Shown here piece by piece: positions 60,056 through 64,000 of a stretch of DNA of 64,000 bases (positions are counted from its first letter, which is position 1; each line of letters starts with the position of its first letter). The notes beneath the pieces are model-generated. The model saw only the letters and a program-made list of their open reading frames with translations, was not told where the DNA came from and did no database searches. This DNA comes from Parvularcula bermudensis HTCC2503. Lineage in GTDB: Bacteria > Pseudomonadota > Alphaproteobacteria > Caulobacterales > Parvularculaceae. A program made the translations under genes and the position numbers. The stretch is taken from assembly GCF_000152825.2 (NCBI RefSeq), contig NC_014414.1, positions 1,302,001 through 1,366,000 on the forward strand, read 5' to 3'.

Positions 60056-60168
60056 AGCGCAATCGGCCGGCCGAGTCGTCGCCCAACCGTCTCTGTCAGT
60101 TGAGTGGCGCCGGCTTTTCCGGTAGCGCTTGTGTCCTTTCCCAACCCCCTTGACCGGAGTGTCGCGCA

Positions 60169-61833
60169 ATGGCTCGCCAGTACATCTATCACATGAATGG
60201 CCTGACCAAGGCCTACGGCGCCAAGAAGATCCTCGATAACGTCCATCTGCAATTCTATCCCGATGCCAAGATCGGCGTTGTCGGCGTGAATGGCGCGGGG
60301 AAATCGACGCTGCTGCGGATTATGGCGGGGGTCGATCAGGAATTCTCCGGCGAGGCCTATGTCGCCGAGGGGGCAAAGGTTGGCTATCTCCCTCAAGAGC
60401 CCGAACTCGACCCCGAGAAGACCGTTTTTGAGAACGCCGCCGAAGGTCTCGCGGAGATCAAGGAGAAGGTGCAGGCGTTCAACGATGTCTCGATGCAGCT
60501 TGCCGAGGACTATTCCGATGAGCTGATGGAAAAGATGTCTGTCTTGCAGGAGGAGATCGATGCCCTCGATGCTTGGGATATCGACTCGAAGGTCGAGATG
60601 GCGATGGAGGCGCTGCGATGCCCCCCGGGGGACTGGCCGGTGACGGATCTTTCGGGTGGGGAGAAGCGCCGGGTGGCGCTAGCGAGATTGCTGCTTGCGA
60701 AACCCGACCTCCTTTTGCTCGATGAGCCGACGAACCATCTTGATGCGGAGAGTGTCCATTGGTTGGAAAATTACCTCGTTAATTTTCCCGGCGCCGTGGT
60801 GCTGATTACCCACGACCGATATTTCCTCGACAATGTGACCGGCTGGATCCTCGAACTCGACCGCGCGAAGGGGATTCCCTATCAGGGCAATTATTCCTCC
60901 TGGCTCGACCAAAAGGCGAAGCGGCTGGCGCAAGAACAGCGGGAGGAGGATAAGCGACAGCGGACATTGCAGCGCGAATTGCAGTGGATCAATCAGGGCC
61001 AAAAGGCCCGCCAGGCGAAGTCGAAGGCGCGTATCCAGTCCTATGAGGAATTGGCGAATAAAGCCGCCAGTGAAAGTGTCTCGACGGCGCAGATCCAGAT
61101 TCCTCCCGGGCCTCGCCTGGGCGGCATCGCAATTGAGGCCGAGGGCCTGAAGAAAGCTTTCGGCGACAAGCTGCTCTATGAAGATCTCAGCTTCAAACTC
61201 CCGCCGGGCGGGATTGTGGGCATCATTGGGCCGAACGGGGCGGGGAAGACGACCCTGTTCAAGATGCTCACCGGTCAGGAGACGCCCGACGAAGGGGAGA
61301 TCAAGATTGGGGAGACCGTTAAGCTTGGCTATATCGATCAGACCCGGGAGAATTTGACCGACAGCAATACCGTCTGGGAAGAGATTTCCGGGGGGCTCGA
61401 TGTCGTCAAGCTGGGCGAGAAGCGCGAGGTCAATTCCCGGGCGTATTGCACCTGGTTCAACTTCAAGGGGGGCGACCAACAGAAGAAGGTCGGCGATCTG
61501 TCGGGGGGGGAACGAAATCGGGTACAACTGGCGAAGATGCTCAAGGAGGGGGCGAATCTTCTTCTTCTCGACGAACCGACCAACGACCTCGATGTCGATA
61601 CCCTTCGTGAACTCGAAGTGGCGCTTGATGATTATCCCGGCTGTGCCGTTGTGATCAGCCACGACCGCTGGTTCCTCGATCGCATTGCCACCCATATCCT
61701 GGCGTTCGAAGGGGACAGCCATGTCGAGTGGTTCGAGGGAAATTTCGAGGACTATCTCGAGGATAAGCGGCGGCGCCTCGGGCCGGATGCAGAAGTGCCG
61801 CGTCGGGTAAAATACCGGAAGGTGGAACGCTGA
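60169..61833 (+). CDS. ettA: Energy-dependent translational throttle protein EttA
   Basis: A 554-residue ABC-F ATPase that binds the ribosomal E site and gates translation by ADP/ATP ratio. Two ABC cassettes are present: Walker A GVNGAGKSTLLRIM with signature LSGGEKRRVALARLL and Walker B LLLLDEPTNHLDAES; second Walker A GPNGAGKTTLFKML with LSGGERNRVQLAKML and LLLLDEPTNDLDVDT. The linker between them carries the P-site tRNA-interaction motif. Length and order match EttA, not Uup or YbiT. Confidence 0.96.
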   Translation: MARQYIYHMNGLTKAYGAKKILDNVHLQFYPDAKIGVVGVNGAGKSTLLRIMAGVDQEFSGEAYVAEGAKVGYLPQEPELDPEKTVFENAAEGLAEIKEKVQAFNDVSMQLAEDYSDELMEKMSVLQEEIDALDAWDIDSKVEMAMEALRCPPGDWPVTDLSGGEKRRVALARLLLAKPDLLLLDEPTNHLDAESVHWLENYLVNFPGAVVLITHDRYFLDNVTGWILELDRAKGIPYQGNYSSWLDQKAKRLAQEQREEDKRQRTLQRELQWINQGQKARQAKSKARIQSYEELANKAASESVSTAQIQIPPGPRLGGIAIEAEGLKKAFGDKLLYEDLSFKLPPGGIVGIIGPNGAGKTTLFKMLTGQETPDEGEIKIGETVKLGYIDQTRENLTDSNTVWEEISGGLDVVKLGEKREVNSRAYCTWFNFKGGDQQKKVGDLSGGERNRVQLAKMLKEGANLLLLDEPTNDLDVDTLRELEVALDDYPGCAVVISHDRWFLDRIATHILAFEGDSHVEWFEGNFEDYLEDKRRRLGPDAEVPRRVKYRKVER

Positions 61834-61888
61834 CGGTTTTGAAGCGTCACGCCGTCGTTTCCGACCTTCCCCCTAAACGCCGGTCTCC

Positions 61889-62515
61889 TCACCCACGGTT
61901 GGGGGGCGGCGGCGGGGTGTCGGCCTGCTGCCGATCGGGAATTTTATACTGGATGGTTTCGTGCCGTTCATCCGCCTGTTGGATGAAGCGGTTTGAAACT
62001 CTGATCAGGGCCTCGTAGTCCTTATCCTGATCTTCTTGGAGTAACGTGTTCAGGCGACGGAGAAGCACACGGCGGACACCAACGATCGTATTGCTCGACG
62101 ACACGTAAATCAGCCGCTCATCAACCTGCTTGTCCTCGATCTCGCGGCAAACGCCTTCGAAGAAATTGAGGACGACGACATGGTCGTAAATCAGTTTCTG
62201 GGTGTCGCCGGTATAGGGATCGGCGGTGCCCGTTCCTTCGCTGTATTTACGGAATTCATACAAACGCTGCATCCGAGACATGATCTCGGGCGTTGTCGTC
62301 AATGACTTGATCAAATCGATCGTATTGCGCCGCTTTGAGAGATTTTGGCCGACCCAGAACAGGGTGGCGGGGATGACCAGGGCGCTAATCAAACTGGCCA
62401 GTGTTCGGATCGTATCGTTGCTCACCCCGATCATCCGAAGACCGACATAAAGAACGATAACGCCGAGGATGATCGCTACAATGGTGAAGAGGAAAGGAAG
62501 GCTACGGCTCGCCAT
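61889..62515 (-). CDS. Membrane protein, DUF4760-like
   Basis: A 208-residue protein with two N-terminal membrane helices (about 8-28 and 35-55) and a soluble helical C-terminal domain containing MQRLYEFRKYSEG and VVVLNFFEGVCREIEDKQVD, which resembles DUF4760. The C-terminal tail is Pro-rich and short. Function unknown. It is convergent with ettA. Confidence 0.75.
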   Translation of the reverse strand: MASRSLPFLFTIVAIILGVIVLYVGLRMIGVSNDTIRTLASLISALVIPATLFWVGQNLSKRRNTIDLIKSLTTTPEIMSRMQRLYEFRKYSEGTGTADPYTGDTQKLIYDHVVVLNFFEGVCREIEDKQVDERLIYVSSSNTIVGVRRVLLRRLNTLLQEDQDKDYEALIRVSNRFIQQADERHETIQYKIPDRQQADTPPPPPNRG

Positions 62516-62566
62516 GAACTGTCGGCTCCGTCATCGTATCAGCTCCCCGGTGAAAGGTTCTACCCA

Positions 62567-62592
62567 CGAAAAAAGGCGCCAGAGGCGCCTTT
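62567..62592 (-). terminator. Rho-independent terminator, minus strand
   Basis: On the minus strand AAAGGCGCC (62592-62584), loop TCT and GGCGCCTTT (62580-62572) form a perfect 9-bp stem followed by TTT, giving six T residues in a row. It ends the candidate small transcript described at 62570-62694 and would also stop any read-through from the GlsB gene. Confidence 0.9.
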
Positions 62593-62694
62593 CTTATCGT
62601 CTCAATCCGTTCAGGATTTTGTTTTGAGCACTTTGACCGATATTGTCGATCAGACTGCGCCCGTACCGCCTGGTTGTCTCATTCTGCACCTCAC
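62570..62694 (-). ncRNA. Candidate small RNA (or very small protein gene)
   Basis: Bounded upstream by a promoter-like pair and downstream by a strong terminator, this minus-strand stretch of about 125 bases predicts a 7-bp hairpin (TGATCGA with TCGGTCA), a 5-bp hairpin (AATCC with GGATT) and the terminal stem. That layout fits a trans-acting small RNA. It also contains a 31-codon frame from a GTG (62689-62594) that starts MQNETTRRYG and ends NGLRR, and a 10-codon ATG frame; the GTG is only five bases after the predicted transcription start. Neither is recognised. No rRNA, tRNA or 4.5S motif is present. Confidence 0.45.
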
Positions 62695-62700
62695 CAAGTA

Positions 62701-62729
62701 AAGATAGGAGCTTTGCAGGAAAAAGTCAA
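62701..62729 (-). promoter_or_regulatory. Sigma70-like promoter of the candidate small RNA
   Basis: On the minus strand TTGACT (62729-62724) and TATCTT (62706-62701) are separated by exactly 17 bases. The predicted transcription start is near 62694. It faces away from the GlsB gene and toward the small structured region. Confidence 0.6.
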
Positions 62730-62764
62730 TATACAGCAGTTTCAGTCCCTAAGACGGGCCACTG

Positions 62765-63010
62765 TCAGGCCCGCCGACGGATCATCCGGCCAATCCAGAT
62801 GAGGAGACAGGCGCCGAGAAACGCGATCACCAATTGCCCCAAAACGCCCCCGAGGGTGCCAATGCCGACGGCCAGTAAGAGCCAGTTCAGCACCACCGCG
62901 CCGAGCATGCCGAGGGCGATATTCATCCAAATGCTATGCTCGCTCTTCATCGCCTTTTCGGCCAGCCAGCCAGCGATACCGCCGACGATAATCCACAAGA
63001 TAATACCCAT
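62765..63010 (-). CDS. GlsB/YeaQ/YmgE family stress-response membrane protein
   Basis: An 81-residue integral membrane protein of the transglycosylase-associated (GlsB/YeaQ) family: MGIILWIIVGGIAGWLAEKAM, NIALGMLGAVVLNWLL and a C-terminal CLLIWIGRMIRRRA. It has three hydrophobic helices. The family is stress-induced in several bacteria; its molecular role is unknown. It lies upstream of the candidate small RNA on the same strand. Confidence 0.93.
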   Translation of the reverse strand: MGIILWIIVGGIAGWLAEKAMKSEHSIWMNIALGMLGAVVLNWLLLAVGIGTLGGVLGQLVIAFLGACLLIWIGRMIRRRA

Positions 63011-63152
63011 TCCAGACCTGCCTTTCTCGGGCTGTATTTCTTACGTGGCAGAATAGCGCAGCTCGGCCACAAATGTTCCCTAAGAGACGAATGCTTTCGG
63101 CAGAGGCTCTCAGCGGCTATACCGGGCTCACATTATTTGAGGTAGGGATAAC

Positions 63153-63941
63153 ATGGCCAAGCAGCCGATCGTGCTCATTCACGGAACCTGGGCCACGGGT
63201 AACTTATGGCGAGAGGTCCCCGAGACGCTGGAGGCGCTGGGGTTTGAGGTCCACACGCCCACCCTCCGGCATCACGACCATGATTTCGATACGGTGCGTC
63301 GGACGGTCAGTACCGCCTCACTGACGGATTATGTCGACGATCTGGTGGCCTATTGCCGGACCCTCCCGGTGCCGCCGCTCCTGCTCGGGCATTCTCTCGG
63401 CGGCCTCCTGGCACAGCTTGTCGCCAGTCGGCCGGAAACCGAGATCGCAGGCTTGATTTTGGCCTCCCCGGCGCCCTCTGCGGGCATGTTCAATATGTAT
63501 CCCAGTATGACCCGGATGTTCTTCGTTCACCATCTGCACCCCTTGTTTTGGCGGCGTCCGGTGATGCCGGATCGGAAGATGTTCGGCTGGGGGGTCATGA
63601 ACGAACAGGACCCGGGGGTGCGGGACGAGATCTTCGAGCAGTTGGTTCCAGAATCGGGCAGAGCCTATTTCCAATTGGTGTTCTGGTATCTCGATCCGAG
63701 CCAGGCCGCGCGGGTCGATGATCGTCAGATCACCATGCCGACCCTCGTCATCAACGGGACAAAGGACAGGATCGTCGTTCCGCGGGTCAGTCGCTTAACG
63801 GCGGCGCGGTTCGAAAGGGCCACGCATAGGGAAGTGGAGGGGGCCGACCATAGTCTCCTATGGGGGCGGTTTCACCGACCGACTTTTGGGGTCATCGAAG
63901 AATGGCTGGGCGAAAATAGCCTGTTACCAGTCGCCGCATAG
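63153..63941 (+). CDS. Alpha/beta hydrolase
   Basis: A 262-residue soluble alpha/beta-fold hydrolase. The nucleophile elbow is LLLGHSLGGLLAQLV, the acid Asp is probably in VINGTKDRIVVPR and the base His in VEGADHSLLWG. IVLIHGTWATGNLWREVP begins the fold with the oxyanion region. Esterase or lipase-like activity is likely; substrate unknown. Confidence 0.92.
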   Translation: MAKQPIVLIHGTWATGNLWREVPETLEALGFEVHTPTLRHHDHDFDTVRRTVSTASLTDYVDDLVAYCRTLPVPPLLLGHSLGGLLAQLVASRPETEIAGLILASPAPSAGMFNMYPSMTRMFFVHHLHPLFWRRPVMPDRKMFGWGVMNEQDPGVRDEIFEQLVPESGRAYFQLVFWYLDPSQAARVDDRQITMPTLVINGTKDRIVVPRVSRLTAARFERATHREVEGADHSLLWGRFHRPTFGVIEEWLGENSLLPVAA

Positions 63942-63949
63942 TGGGCGCT

Positions 63950-64000
63950 CTATCGCCCGTCATAAACCTCGCCGCTGCGGGGATCGACATAATAACGATT
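63950..64000 (-). CDS. C-terminal end of a protein cut by the window edge
   Basis: The last 51 bases, read on the minus strand, encode NRYYVDPRSGEVYDGR followed by a stop codon. The Gly/Tyr-rich sequence resembles ends of exported proteins with a YYVDPxTG motif, but too little is present to name it. The gene runs out of the window to the right and is convergent with the hydrolase. Confidence 0.5.
   Translation of the reverse strand, partial: NRYYVDPRSGEVYDGR

Overview
The window looks like chromosomal DNA of a GC-rich alphaproteobacterium. The evidence is a cysteine-free ribosomal protein L31 of the alphaproteobacterial type, a glycine cleavage operon with a split P-protein (gcvT-gcvH-gcvPA-gcvPB) behind a tandem glycine riboswitch, a DUF4170 gene beside a PmbA/TldE gene, and PssD/PssE-type glycosyltransferase halves. 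A Parvularcula-like or related marine lineage is a guess only; no rRNA or tRNA gene was recognised. I saw no insertion sequence, phage or CRISPR array.

Region 1 (1-14.2 kb) is mostly housekeeping: a TetR regulator with a palindrome upstream, rpmE, a beta-propeller esterase-like protein overlapping threonine synthase, a seven-helix membrane protein with a complete EAL (c-di-GMP phosphodiesterase) domain, YqgE, DUF4170, PmbA, and the glycine cleavage operon.

Region 2 (14.3-45.1 kb) is a large exopolysaccharide locus of the Wzx/Wzy type. It has an initiating sugar-phosphate transferase (38472), Wza-like export lipoprotein (39521), outer-membrane barrel (40517), two Wzc-like co-polymerases (35678 and 41827), a flippase (27335), two ExoQ/Wzy-like polymerases (25978 and 32858), glycosyltransferases including a PssD/PssE pair, three acyltransferase-3 proteins and a sulfotransferase. 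Two large RTX-type calcium-binding proteins sit inside it: a polysaccharide-lyase-like protein (17248) and a GH113-like hydrolase fused to a carbohydrate-binding module, cadherin-like domains and an unfamiliar tryptophan-repeat tail (19960). The locus therefore appears to encode synthesis, modification (acylation, sulfation), export and possible trimming of one or two acidic polysaccharides. An exported protein with an internal duplication (34466) lies between a polymerase and a Wzc gene and has no family I recognise. Gene density falls in two stretches (16709-17247 and 19183-19959).

Region 3 (45.2-64 kb) is mixed metabolism: a MoxR ATPase, an NAD(P)-binding protein, a GNAT-nitrilase fusion, a 2-oxoglutarate oxygenase-like protein, a third and stand-alone RTX protein, an aldo/keto reductase, a haloalkane dehalogenase, a class III aminotransferase, a FAH-family protein, free-methionine-sulfoxide reductase, EttA and several small membrane proteins. 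Between 62.57 and 62.73 kb the minus strand carries a promoter, a short structured stretch and a strong intrinsic terminator, which together look like an unannotated small RNA or very small protein gene. The right edge cuts a minus-strand gene.
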